Shown: positions 13,946 through 22,312 of the stretch, piece after piece
Numbering within the stretch: position 1 is the stretch's first letter
How the letters are laid out: the number at the start of each line of letters is the position of its first letter
DNA from: Bradyrhizobium sp. 1(2017)
GTDB lineage: Bacteria > Pseudomonadota > Alphaproteobacteria > Rhizobiales > Xanthobacteraceae
Assembly (NCBI RefSeq): GCF_011602485.2
Contig: NZ_CP050022.2
Coordinates: forward strand, 1,322,001-1,386,000
Length of the DNA stretch: 64,000 bases
Direction of reading: 5' to 3'
Program-made: the position numbers and the translations under genes
The notes under the pieces: generated by a model
The model's input: the letters and a program-made list of their open reading frames with translations, nothing else
What the model was told of the DNA's origin: nothing
Database searches by the model: none

Positions 13946-14410
13946 TTAAGCGGCCTGTGCCGAGCTCTTGATCACCTGCGCCTTCGGGGCGCCGGCGTTG
14001 ATCGCGATCTGGCGCGGCTTCTTGGCTTCGGGAATCTCGCGGACGAGATCGACGTGAAGCAGGCCGTTCTCAAGCGAGGCGTCCTTCACCTGCACGAAAT
14101 CGGCAAGCTGGAAGGCGCGCTCGAAGGCACGCGCGGCGATGCCGCGATAGAGCACTTCGGATTTCGAGTTCTCGTTGGCGACCTTGTCGCCCTTGATCGT
14201 CAGCGTGTTTTCCTTCGCGACGATGGAGAGCTCGTCCTTGGCGAAGCCCGAGACCGCAACGGTGATGCGGTAGGCGTTCTCGCCGGTGCGCTCGATGTTG
14301 TAGGGGGGATAACCGGGGCTGCCGTCCGAACCGGCCTGGTCAAGCAGGTTGAAGAGGCGGTCGAAGCCGACGGTGGAACGATAGAACGGGGTGAGATCAT
14401 AGCTACGCAT
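13946..14410 (-). CDS. Small heat-shock protein, Hsp20/IbpA family
   Basis: 154 residues. An N-terminal arm (MRSYDLTPFYRSTVGFDRLFNLLD) is followed by the alpha-crystallin domain (YNIERTGENAYRITVAVSGF to LENGLLHVDLVREIPE) and a C-terminal extension. The A-x-x-L type motif has the form GLLHVDL, as in class A rhizobial Hsps. The protein is an ATP-independent holdase in the cytoplasm. GGAGG lies 8 bases before the ATG. Expression should be doubly heat controlled: an RpoH-type promoter at 14531-14558 and a ROSE thermometer that masks this ribosome site. It is monocistronic with its own terminator. Confidence 0.95.
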   Translation of the reverse strand: MRSYDLTPFYRSTVGFDRLFNLLDQAGSDGSPGYPPYNIERTGENAYRITVAVSGFAKDELSIVAKENTLTIKGDKVANENSKSEVLYRGIAARAFERAFQLADFVQVKDASLENGLLHVDLVREIPEAKKPRQIAINAGAPKAQVIKSSAQAA

Positions 14411-14505
14411 GGTCAAGTCCTCCATTGAGCGACTGTTCAAGTAACCCGCCCGCCAATCGGGCCGGGCTTTCGTCTGTGTGCAGCCTGATGTTCCGGTTCC
14501 GAAAC
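14411..14505 (-). promoter_or_regulatory. ROSE RNA thermometer in the hsp20 leader
   Basis: The leader folds as a chain of hairpins read on the minus strand. One has a 7-bp stem GUUUCGG/CCGGAAC (14490-14505). The next is CCCG-CCCG against CGGG-CGGG with one bulge (14445-14466). The last (14417-14433) is GUCGCUC, loop AAUG, GAGGAC. In this last hairpin the UCGCU pairs with the AGGA of the Shine-Dalgarno, leaving one bulged G. A U(C/U)GCU strand with a bulged G opposite the ribosome site is the defining feature of ROSE thermometers first described in Bradyrhizobium. Heat would melt it and free the ribosome site. Confidence 0.85.
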
Positions 14506-14530
14506 ACTGGTAGCGGCCTGCACGAAGGTG

Positions 14531-14558
14531 ATATGGGTGAACCGAGACGGCGTTCAAG
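14531..14558 (-). promoter_or_regulatory. RpoH (sigma-32) type promoter of hsp20
   Basis: On the minus strand CTTGAA (14553-14558), a 15-base spacer, then CCCATAT (14531-14537). This matches the heat-shock sigma-32 consensus. Transcription would start near 14524, giving a leader of about 113 bases that contains the ROSE structure. Confidence 0.75.
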
Positions 14559-14630
14559 AGGGCGGCAGCAAGCGCCTTTTCGGCGCTCCCGCCCCTTGAT
14601 TTGCAGCACTTCGCGCCCAAGCACGCACAA

Positions 14631-15578
14631 ATGACGCTGGTCTCGATTCCGTCCAATCCCGTTCCCGAAAACGTCGTCAGCGGCACCATCAAGACCCCCG
14701 ATGGCGCCGAGCTGCGCTTTGCGCGCTGGGCGCCTCCGGCGGGCCGCAAGGGCACCGTCTGCGTCTTCACCGGACGCAGCGAGCAGATCGAGAAGTATTT
14801 CGAGACCGTGCGCGACCTGCGCGATCGCGGCTTCGCGGTGGCGATGATCGACTGGCGCGGGCAGGGCCATTCCTCGCGCCGCCTGCGCGACCCGCGCAAG
14901 GGCTATGTGCGCGACTTCGCCGATTTCGAGGTCGACGTCGAGACCTTCGTGCAGCAGGTGGTGCTGCCGGATTGCCCGCCGCCCTTCTTCGCGCTGGCCC
15001 ATTCCATGGGCGGCACCGTGCTGCTGCGCATCGCGCATGCCGGCAAGCGCTGGTTCGATCGCATGGTGCTGTCGGCGCCGATGATCGACCTGCCCGGCCG
15101 GACCACGTCGTTTCCGGCCCGCGCGCTTCTGAAGGCGATGCGGCTGTTCGGGCAGGGCGGACGGTATGTCCCCGGCGGCAGCAGCCGTATCACCGGGCTC
15201 GATCCCTTCATCAACAATCCCCTGACCAGCGATCCCGTGCGCTATGCGCGCAATGCCGCGATCCTGGAGGAGGACCCGACGCTGGGGCTGGCGTCACCGA
15301 CGGTCGCCTGGGCCGACGCTGCCTTCAGCGCGATGCAAACCTTCAAGGGCATGAACTACCCCTCCCAGATCCGCCAGCCGATCCTGATGCTGGCGGCCTC
15401 CAACGACACCGTGGTCTCGACCGCGGCGATCGAGGAGTTCGCCTATCATCTGCGCGCCGGCTCACACCTCGTCATCGCGGGCTCGAAGCACGAGATACTG
15501 CAGGAGCAGGACCGTTACCGCTCCCAGTTCTGGGCCGCCTTCGACGCCTTCGTGCCGGGCACGCCGCTGTTCAAGTGA
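14631..15578 (+). CDS. Alpha/beta hydrolase, lysophospholipase/monoacylglycerol-lipase-like
   Basis: 315 residues from the ATG at 14631 (a TTG at 14601 is also in frame). The Serine aminopeptidase S33 fold is recognisable: FTGRSEQIEKYFETVRDL in place of the HG oxyanion motif, MIDWRGQGHSSR, nucleophile Ser125 in ALAHSMGG, acid residue in ASNDTVVS and a final His in GSKHEIL. This matches the PldB-type lysophospholipase group of alphaproteobacteria. There is no signal peptide, so it is cytoplasmic or peripheral. It is divergent from hsp20; the 72 bp between the hsp20 promoter and this ATG should hold its own promoter. Confidence 0.85.
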   Translation: MTLVSIPSNPVPENVVSGTIKTPDGAELRFARWAPPAGRKGTVCVFTGRSEQIEKYFETVRDLRDRGFAVAMIDWRGQGHSSRRLRDPRKGYVRDFADFEVDVETFVQQVVLPDCPPPFFALAHSMGGTVLLRIAHAGKRWFDRMVLSAPMIDLPGRTTSFPARALLKAMRLFGQGGRYVPGGSSRITGLDPFINNPLTSDPVRYARNAAILEEDPTLGLASPTVAWADAAFSAMQTFKGMNYPSQIRQPILMLAASNDTVVSTAAIEEFAYHLRAGSHLVIAGSKHEILQEQDRYRSQFWAAFDAFVPGTPLFK

Positions 15579-15697
15579 GGCGGCGGCGGTGCGCTCCCTC
15601 GCCCCGCTTGGAGTGAGGGGTCGTTTCCGGGGATGGCGGTGAAGGTTGGGTCTGCGGAGGATCCTCATTCTCCATAATTGGGAGGAGCTCTTGCGAC

Positions 15698-15790
15698 GAA
15701 GCAATCCAGACGGCTCTGCTAAGGCAGTCTGGATTGCTTCCGCCTTCGCCAAGGCTTCGGCGGACAAGTCAAGGCTTCGGCGGACAAGTC
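15698..15790. repeat. Inverted repeat plus 20-bp tandem duplication
   Basis: GAAGCAATCCAGAC (15698-15711) is inverted as GTCTGGATTGCTTC (15727-15740), a perfect 14-bp palindrome with a 15-base loop. Directly after it the 20-mer AAGGCTTCGGCGGACAAGTC occurs twice head to tail (15751-15770, 15771-15790). It lies between the convergent lipase and dihaem genes. The tandem unit could vary in copy number between strains. Confidence 0.8.
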
Positions 15791-15819
15791 GCTTCCTTCG
15801 CGATGACGATGTAGGCAGC

Positions 15820-18591
15820 TCACAGCGTCTTCAGATACTCGATCAGATCGTAACGCTCGGCGTCGTCCTTGAACATGCGGCCGATGACGCCGGGGCGTTT
15901 CGGCTCGCCGTCCTTGCGCTCGAAGGAATGGCCGAGCACGCTGTTGCCCTGGATCGGCTTGCCGTCAGATCCGGTCGCCGAGAACACCGTTTCTCCCGTC
16001 TTGCAAGGTTCGTTGGCCGTGACTGCGAAACCGACGGTGTCAGGGTCGTAGTCGCGGCGGCCCATGCAGAATTTTTGCGGGCGCTCGCTCGCCGGCTTCA
16101 GCAGCCAGTACAGCGAAGGCACCGAACCGTTGTGCAGGTAAGGCGCCGTGGCCCAGATGCCGTTCAGCGGCCGCGCGCGATAGCGCGGATCAGGCGCGGG
16201 ATTGAGACAGTTCTTGCGCGCCAGATTCCATATTTGCGCCCGTTCGGGCTCCGGGATTTTCTCGTCGTCCATCCATTTGCGGGCGACGAGATCGACCACC
16301 GTCATGAGGCCGAGCGCATAGACCATCTCGTTGGGCGATTTGCTCGCGGTCGGGATGTCGCATTGCCACCATGTCTGGAGGTCGGCCGTGTTCACCTTCA
16401 GGAAGCCGGGGACATCGATTGTCCTCTTGCTGAGAACGAGCGACTGCTCGGGATCCGTCTTGATCTCGTCGAGCGGGATCGTCACCGCGTTCAGCACCTT
16501 GCTGTCGCCGCTCGGCTCCCAACGCTTCGACGACCAGAAGGCCGGCGTGTCGATGGCCGGCAAATGGCAGCCGGAGCACATCTCGGCGTAGATGGCGCGG
16601 CCGCGCTCGACGCGGTCGGGCTTCAGCCTCCAGGCGTCGCCGAGGATCTGCGAGGGCCATTTCGGCGCGAGCAGACCGCCGAACTTCGGACCGGAAGGAT
16701 CGGCTGACTTGAATGGATCGGGGCCTCTCAGCATGTCCTCGATCCAGCCGAGCGTCCTGAAGTTCACCGAGGAGCGCCACAGCCTGTCCTCGGGATAGGC
16801 GTCGGACAGGTTGAGCAGCGCCGTAACGCCGAGGGCTTCGCCGGCGTTGCGGATCAGCGGCTGCTCGATCGAGGCATCGTACTGCGCGAACTTGAACCAC
16901 GGCACCGTCCAGATCGCGGGGTAGCTGACCGGCGCGTCCTGGGCATGCAGGTTCTTCTCGAATCCCTTGATGCCGCTCATCTCGAGGTCCTGCGAAAAGA
17001 CCTGGTTGCCGATGCGGTTGAGGGCGTCGAGGCGGCCGAACCCTTCCTCGGTGTCCTGCTGCTGCTTGTCGTCCCAGGTCTTCTTGCCCTCGATCGTCTT
17101 CTCGTAAGTCTTGGCCCAGTCGATCAGGAAGCCGCCGATCGCACCGAGCTTTTGCTTGAGCGCGGCGCGGTTCGTCTCGCTGGCATCGGGGCCGAGCACG
17201 CGGTCGGCAAAGCGCTGGAAGCGGAACGGAACGTAGAGGGTGTAGGCGATCGACAGGCCGGTCGCGAGTTCGAGCTTCTTCAGGTCGGTCATTGCGGCGC
17301 CGCCGTCGAAGCGGACGTCGACGCCCTGATAATGGATCTGGCCGGTATGACAGGCCGCGCAGGTCAGCCCGATCATGTCGTCGTCGCGGCGGCCGGTCGC
17401 AGGATCGACGACACCGGTCATGCGCGCGAAGCCGACCGGCAGGCCATCGACGTTCTCCGCCGGCGTCCATCGCGTCGACCAGTCCGACACCTGCGTCGTC
17501 TCGTAGACATTGGCGTAGCCGAAGCGGCGCAGCGTCGCCGTGTCGGTCTGGATCGACTGCGGGCTCGGGATGAAGCCGAAGCGCTCCAGATAGGCGCTGT
17601 CCTTCATCATGCCCGGCTTCGAGAACAGATGAAGCCGCGGCTGCTCGAGCGCCACGAACCACTCGTAGGGCACCGGGAACGTCGCGGTGCCCTGACTGGC
17701 ATGGTGGAACCAGTGCCGGTCCTTCAGCGACCAGTTCTGCTCGAGCCAGAAGGCGGCCTTCGTTTCGGGGACCGCGGGCAAAGGCGGCGGCAGCAGATTC
17801 ACGAGCACGCCCTTTTGGGGCAGCATGGCGCGGACCTGGTTGGGGAATTCGGCGACGGCCACCAGGGTGACGAGGCCAAGGCCGATAACGAACGCCGCGA
17901 GCGCGGCGGCCCAGCGAAAGCGGAGCTGGCAGGTCGACAGCAGCGGCTGCGAGACGATCCGCTGGTTGATGCGATCGGGGAATTTGCGCTCCTCGAACAG
18001 CGTGCGCACGTCGGCCACGCTGAGATAACGCTCCTCGTTCTGCTTGCCCTTGCCGATGATCTTCAAAAGGATCGGCCATTCGAACTTCATCAGCAGCGGG
18101 TAGTACCAGCGCGCGGCGCTGCCGGCGCGCTTGAGGTTGTCGCCCATGAAGGACTTGATTTCCGCGGCGTTGAGGCCGGGCTCGCTGCTGCCGGTGTTCG
18201 GGTCGGTATAGATGCGGCCGAAGCTCGCGAGCCGCGCGATCTCGTCCTCGTTGACCTTGCCGTCGACGCCGAGGATGCGCGAGCCGGCGCCGCGCTTGTC
18301 GAGCGGACCGCCGCGCAGCGCGTCGAGCCGGGCGCCCGACCAGAGGCTCTTGAGGATATGACCGAGACCGTTGGCGATGAGTGCAACGCCGCGAACCTGG
18401 ATGCGGGCCGAGCTCTTCTTAAGCCCCGTTTCGCCGGTCGCATTTGCGATGGTCTGCGACAGCGTGTTCAGCGGGACGGTCCCACCCTCGACGAAACCTT
18501 CACCGACGAGGCCGCGCAGGAACGGGCATGGATTGTTCGGCGAGACCGGGATCGAGGGGTCGAAGGGAGGCTTCGAGGCGGCATCGTTCAT
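15820..18591 (-). CDS. Membrane-anchored RoxA-like dihaem cytochrome c protein
   Basis: 923 residues. Residues 1-220 are a soluble domain starting with NPCPFLRGLVGEGFV and holding two degenerate EF-hand-like loops (VDGKVNEDEI at ~109-118; DPNTGSSEPGLNAAEI at 130-145). One membrane helix (about 226-247) follows. The remaining ~670 residues are the exported catalytic part with two c-haem sites, CAACH (411-415) and CSGCH (672-676). The region is usually annotated as di-heme cytochrome c peroxidase and resembles RoxA/RoxB rubber oxygenases. Topology should put the haems in the periplasm and the EF-hand part in the cytoplasm. Substrate unknown: peroxidase, dioxygenase and electron-transfer roles remain possible. 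Confidence 0.8.
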   Translation of the reverse strand: MNDAASKPPFDPSIPVSPNNPCPFLRGLVGEGFVEGGTVPLNTLSQTIANATGETGLKKSSARIQVRGVALIANGLGHILKSLWSGARLDALRGGPLDKRGAGSRILGVDGKVNEDEIARLASFGRIYTDPNTGSSEPGLNAAEIKSFMGDNLKRAGSAARWYYPLLMKFEWPILLKIIGKGKQNEERYLSVADVRTLFEERKFPDRINQRIVSQPLLSTCQLRFRWAAALAAFVIGLGLVTLVAVAEFPNQVRAMLPQKGVLVNLLPPPLPAVPETKAAFWLEQNWSLKDRHWFHHASQGTATFPVPYEWFVALEQPRLHLFSKPGMMKDSAYLERFGFIPSPQSIQTDTATLRRFGYANVYETTQVSDWSTRWTPAENVDGLPVGFARMTGVVDPATGRRDDDMIGLTCAACHTGQIHYQGVDVRFDGGAAMTDLKKLELATGLSIAYTLYVPFRFQRFADRVLGPDASETNRAALKQKLGAIGGFLIDWAKTYEKTIEGKKTWDDKQQQDTEEGFGRLDALNRIGNQVFSQDLEMSGIKGFEKNLHAQDAPVSYPAIWTVPWFKFAQYDASIEQPLIRNAGEALGVTALLNLSDAYPEDRLWRSSVNFRTLGWIEDMLRGPDPFKSADPSGPKFGGLLAPKWPSQILGDAWRLKPDRVERGRAIYAEMCSGCHLPAIDTPAFWSSKRWEPSGDSKVLNAVTIPLDEIKTDPEQSLVLSKRTIDVPGFLKVNTADLQTWWQCDIPTASKSPNEMVYALGLMTVVDLVARKWMDDEKIPEPERAQIWNLARKNCLNPAPDPRYRARPLNGIWATAPYLHNGSVPSLYWLLKPASERPQKFCMGRRDYDPDTVGFAVTANEPCKTGETVFSATGSDGKPIQGNSVLGHSFERKDGEPKRPGVIGRMFKDDAERYDLIEYLKTL

Positions 18592-18773
18592 GGCCCAAAT
18601 CCTGAAAACAGCGAATCGTGAAATGCGGCAGGTGCGCCGTTAAAGCGCGGAAAGTGCTAACAAACCGACAGCACAATATACTACTTCAGGATGTGGCGAA
18701 GTGTGGCCCATTTCACTGTCACGTCAACAAGAGCGAGCGTGAGGCCGCCAAAGGACCGCTCCTGACCTGCCGT

Positions 18774-20570
18774 TCAGGACTCGGCGGCGCGTTTGATGTC
18801 GCTCTGCACCAGGGTCAGCTTGCCGAGCGGCACGCCGGCCTTGAGCAGCCCCTCGCGGTAATGGGCGATGTCCTCCGGCCGCTTCCAGTGGAAGTTGCGC
18901 AAGTGCCTGTCGACGTTGAGGGTTGGATAGTTTCCCATCAGCACGCCCACGGCCTCGCTTGCCTCGTCGCTCCGTCCCATCTGGGCCAATGCCGCAGAGC
19001 GGATCGCCAGCGCCTGCATGTGGTTCGGATTGATGTAGAGCTGCTCGCGGGCCCATGACAGGGTCGCGTCATATTGGCGCAACAGGTAGTGACTGAAGGC
19101 GTTCAGCGCCGCCCATTGATAGCGCGGGTCGCTGTTGTCGCGCTGCGACGCCATCGAGAACAGCTCAATTGCCTCGCGGTGCTCGCCGACGATGAAATGG
19201 CAGATGCCGAGCACCCCGCGCGCGCCGTTGTCATAAGGGTTGAGGGCGACCGCGCGCTTCGCGGCGTCCATCGCGGCCTCGTAATGGCCTTCCATGCCGT
19301 GAGCCCAGGACAGGATCGAGAACGCGAAGGAGGAGCGCGGGTCGAGCCGCACGCTGGTCTCAGCCAGGTTCATTGCCTCGGCCCACATCTCCCGCGTGCC
19401 CTTCACCCAGCCGAACTGGATGCTCTGGATCTGGATCGTGGCGAGATAGGCGTGCGCAATCGACAGTTTGGGATCGAGCCGGATGGCCTCACGGAACAGG
19501 TCGACGGCAGCGGCCAGATCCTCCTTGGTCTGCCGGTAGTAATGCGACAGGCCCTTGAGGAAGCGGTCCCAGGCGCTGACGTCGGTCGAGAGCCGTGCCG
19601 GCGCCGAGGCCTCGGCCCGGACGATTTCGGTGGCGATGGCGGCGGACAGATTCGTCGTGATCTCGTCCTGCATCGCGAACAGGTCGCCGATGTCGCGGTC
19701 GTAGCGGCCGGTCCACAGCTGTTCACCGGTCTCCGGCGCGATCAGCTCGGCGGTGACGCGGATCTTTGCGCCGGCGCGCCGCACCGAACCCTGGATCAGA
19801 TAGCTGGCGTCGATCTCGCGCGCGATCAGCCGGGTGCTGGTGTTCCTGCCCTTGAAGGCGAAGGTCGAGTTGCGGCTCAGCACACGATAGAAGGATTGCA
19901 ATGACAGCGCGTGGATCAGATCCTCGGTGAGGCCATCGGAGAAATATTCGTCCTGGGCATCGCTGAGATTGGCAAAGGGCAGCACGCCGACGATCGCGGT
20001 GCGGTACTGCTGCGACAGCGCGGACGCCTCCCTCAGCTCGGGGGCCAGCGCCGGCGCGCCTTCGGGCGTCCAGGTCCAGACCCCGACTGTGTCCTTGATG
20101 TTCTTGAAGCGGTGGTTGCCGGCATCGGTGAGATTCACGGTGAGATGCTTGCTCGCCTCGCGATGAGCCTTGGCCGAGATCGCGAAGCCACCGGGGCTCG
20201 CCACCGATTCCAGGCGGACGGCAATGTTGACATCGTCACCGAATACTTCGTCCTCGTCGGCGATGACGTCGCCCATGTGGATACCGAGCCGGAACTGCAT
20301 GGCGCGGTCGGCGGGCAGATGCCGGTTGCGCTCCGCCATCAGCGTCTGCATGGCGATCGCGGCTTCTGTGGCACCGACGATCGAGGCGAACTCCAGCAGG
20401 AAGCCGTCGCCGGTGTTTTTGACGACGCGGCCGCCGTGATTGAGGATAATGGGATGGATCGCGCTGCGATGGGCCTTGAAGGCGGCATGGGTGCCGGCTT
20501 CGTCGCTGCCCATCATGCGCGAATAGCCGGCGACATCGGCGCAGACGATGGCAGCCAGACGTCTTTCCAT
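18774..20570 (-). CDS. Class III adenylate/guanylate cyclase with TolB-like and TPR regions
   Basis: 598 residues from the ATG at 20570 (MERRLAAIVCADVAGYSRMM). Residues 1-170 are the cyclase catalytic domain: metal-binding Asp in CADVAGYSR and in GDDVNIAVRLES, with NTGDGFLLEF between. Residues ~190-330 form a TolB-like N-terminal domain (IVGVLPFANLSDAQDEYFSDGLTEDL). The C-terminal half carries TPR-type helical repeats (SIAHAYLATIQIQS, NPYDNGARGVLGICHF, NPNHMQALAIRSAALAQMG). This fusion is one of the expanded cyclase families of Bradyrhizobium. No membrane segment is seen. It should make cAMP in response to an unknown cue bound by the TPR/TolB part. Confidence 0.9.
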   Translation of the reverse strand: MERRLAAIVCADVAGYSRMMGSDEAGTHAAFKAHRSAIHPIILNHGGRVVKNTGDGFLLEFASIVGATEAAIAMQTLMAERNRHLPADRAMQFRLGIHMGDVIADEDEVFGDDVNIAVRLESVASPGGFAISAKAHREASKHLTVNLTDAGNHRFKNIKDTVGVWTWTPEGAPALAPELREASALSQQYRTAIVGVLPFANLSDAQDEYFSDGLTEDLIHALSLQSFYRVLSRNSTFAFKGRNTSTRLIAREIDASYLIQGSVRRAGAKIRVTAELIAPETGEQLWTGRYDRDIGDLFAMQDEITTNLSAAIATEIVRAEASAPARLSTDVSAWDRFLKGLSHYYRQTKEDLAAAVDLFREAIRLDPKLSIAHAYLATIQIQSIQFGWVKGTREMWAEAMNLAETSVRLDPRSSFAFSILSWAHGMEGHYEAAMDAAKRAVALNPYDNGARGVLGICHFIVGEHREAIELFSMASQRDNSDPRYQWAALNAFSHYLLRQYDATLSWAREQLYINPNHMQALAIRSAALAQMGRSDEASEAVGVLMGNYPTLNVDRHLRNFHWKRPEDIAHYREGLLKAGVPLGKLTLVQSDIKRAAES

Positions 20571-20780
20571 GTCCCGGGAGCTCCAACGGATCGAGGACCG
20601 GCCACGGCGTGGCAGTCTTCCCAATCCCGCATTTCAAGAACCATGCCTTTATAGAGCAGATGAGGCCGCGCGACAGCATGATCGCATTGCAAATTCGAGG
20701 CAAATCCCCCGCAATTGCGGCAGTGGACGGGGAGGGGCGAACCAAATAAGCCGGTTCAGGGCTGATCGGGGAGACCTCGC

Positions 20781-21413
20781 ATGCTGGGCATTCACGAAAT
20801 CTGGCTCTTCATCCTGTCGGGCGTGCTGCTCAACATCACGCCGGGGCCGGATACGGTTTATGTGATCGGCCGCAGCATGCAGATGGGATGGCGGGGCGGC
20901 GCCGCTGCCGCACTGGGCATCAGTTGCGGCTGCTTTTTCCACGTCGCGGCAGCGGCGATCGGCCTTTCGGCCCTGCTGATGGCCTCATCGACGGCGTTCT
21001 CGATCCTGAAGCTGGTCGGCGCGGCCTATCTCGTCGTGACGGGACTTCAGATGCTGTGGTCGCGCCCGGCGCTGGCCTCGGCCATCGACGAGCCAGTGCA
21101 GAGCTCGCTGCGGCGGGTCTTCCTCCAGGGCGTCTTCACCAACGCGCTCAATCCCAAGGTCGCACTGTTCTTCCTGGCCTTCCTGCCTCAATTCGTCGCA
21201 GCCGATTCAGCCCACAAGCCGCTCGCCTTCCTGACGCTCGGCCTGATCTTCATCTCGACGGGAACGCTGTGGTGCCTGGTGGTGGCGGCGTTCGCGGCCA
21301 GGGCCGCCCATCGCTTGCGGAGATCCGAGGGCGCGATCGCCTGGGTCAACCGTGCGCTCGGCGGCCTGTTCGTCTATCTCGGCATCCGCGTCGCCATGCT
21401 GGAGACGCGGTAA
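20781..21413 (+). CDS. LysE/RhtB-family amino-acid or metabolite exporter
   Basis: 210 residues with about six hydrophobic helices. The start MLGIHEIWLFILSGVLLNITPGPDTVYVIGRS with its NITPGPD motif is the LysE/RhtB signature. RhtB-type members export homoserine, threonine, leucine and similar amino acids from the cytoplasm. GGGGAG lies about 7 bases before the ATG. The next gene is convergent, leaving only 6 bp between stop codons. Substrate cannot be told from sequence. Confidence 0.92.
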   Translation: MLGIHEIWLFILSGVLLNITPGPDTVYVIGRSMQMGWRGGAAAALGISCGCFFHVAAAAIGLSALLMASSTAFSILKLVGAAYLVVTGLQMLWSRPALASAIDEPVQSSLRRVFLQGVFTNALNPKVALFFLAFLPQFVAADSAHKPLAFLTLGLIFISTGTLWCLVVAAFAARAAHRLRRSEGAIAWVNRALGGLFVYLGIRVAMLETR

Positions 21414-21419
21414 CTTCCT

Positions 21420-22172
21420 TCAGGCAAATTCCTTCAGCACGGCGCTGCCGGCGAGATAAAGGCCGAGCAGGATCATCGCGATCAGGAACCAGCGGCGAAA
21501 GGCTTCCGCCGGCATCCGTGCCCGCACCGATTGGCCGATGAACATGCCGGCAAAGGCCATGGCCATCCCCACGGCGCCCGGCACGGCATTGGCGGGCGTC
21601 AGCAATCCGACGGCGGTCAGGTTGAAGGCGAGCGCCAGCGTCGCCGTCGTGAAGAACACGCCGAGCGCCTGGACCAACTCGTCCTTCTCCATGCCGATCG
21701 CCTGCATGAACGGCATCGAGGGGATCACCTGCACGCCTGTCGAGGCCGAGATCATGCCGGTGACGACACCGACCACGCCGCCGACCCATTTCTCGTTCTC
21801 GGGCGCGACGCGGAACTGGAATTTGTTCAGGCCGATCACGGCGTAGAGAATGAGCAGCGCGCCGAGCACGATCGTGCCGTAGCGTGCATGCGGGCCGGTC
21901 AGTGCGCCGGCATTGAGCCAGCACCCGATCACGGTGCCGATCATCAGCGGCCACAGCCGCTTCAGGATGTCGCGCAGATGAGGGCCGACGAAGGTCTGCC
22001 AGATGTTGGTGACGATGGCCGGCACGATGACGATGGCGATGGCGCGGCTGGGGGCCATGCTCACCGCGAGCAGGCCCATGGACACGGTCGGCAGGCCGAG
22101 CCCGACCACGCCCTTGACGAATCCGGCCAGGAGGAAGACGGCGGCGATGAGGATGAGCAGCGGGTCGATCAT
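21420..22172 (-). CDS. TauE/SafE-family sulfite or anion exporter
   Basis: 250 residues from the ATG at 22172. It has about eight membrane helices in two halves, with the family motifs GFVKGVVGLGLPTVSMGLL near the start and GVVTGMISASTGVQVIPSMPF near residue 150. TauE/SafE proteins move sulfite, sulfoacetate or other small organic anions across the inner membrane. A LysR gene is divergent 140 bp away and is the likely regulator. The ORF extends to 22205, but the chosen start directly precedes the first membrane helix. Confidence 0.9.
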   Translation of the reverse strand: MIDPLLILIAAVFLLAGFVKGVVGLGLPTVSMGLLAVSMAPSRAIAIVIVPAIVTNIWQTFVGPHLRDILKRLWPLMIGTVIGCWLNAGALTGPHARYGTIVLGALLILYAVIGLNKFQFRVAPENEKWVGGVVGVVTGMISASTGVQVIPSMPFMQAIGMEKDELVQALGVFFTTATLALAFNLTAVGLLTPANAVPGAVGMAMAFAGMFIGQSVRARMPAEAFRRWFLIAMILLGLYLAGSAVLKEFA

Positions 22173-22250
22173 ATCAGCACATTGACCGAAGCCGCGCGCC
22201 GGCACAATCTGGAGGTTACGGAGAGTGCCTTCGTTCCAGACGAAGGCTCA

Positions 22251-22288
22251 AGCATGATCCGGAAAGGTTTTTCCGACAAGATCATGCT
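22251..22288. repeat. Palindromic repeat in the tauE-lysR region
   Basis: AGCATGATC CGGAAA, loop, TTCCG ACAA, GATCATGCT. The outer 9-bp arms (22251-22259 and 22280-22288) are perfect inverted repeats and CGGAA/TTCCG pairs inside. It resembles a common REP-type repeat of Bradyrhizobiaceae (recalled, not searched). It lies 24 bases upstream of the LysR ATG, so it may also affect expression there. Confidence 0.7.
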
Positions 22289-22312
22289 CCAACAACGAGA
22301 GAACGGCCTGCG

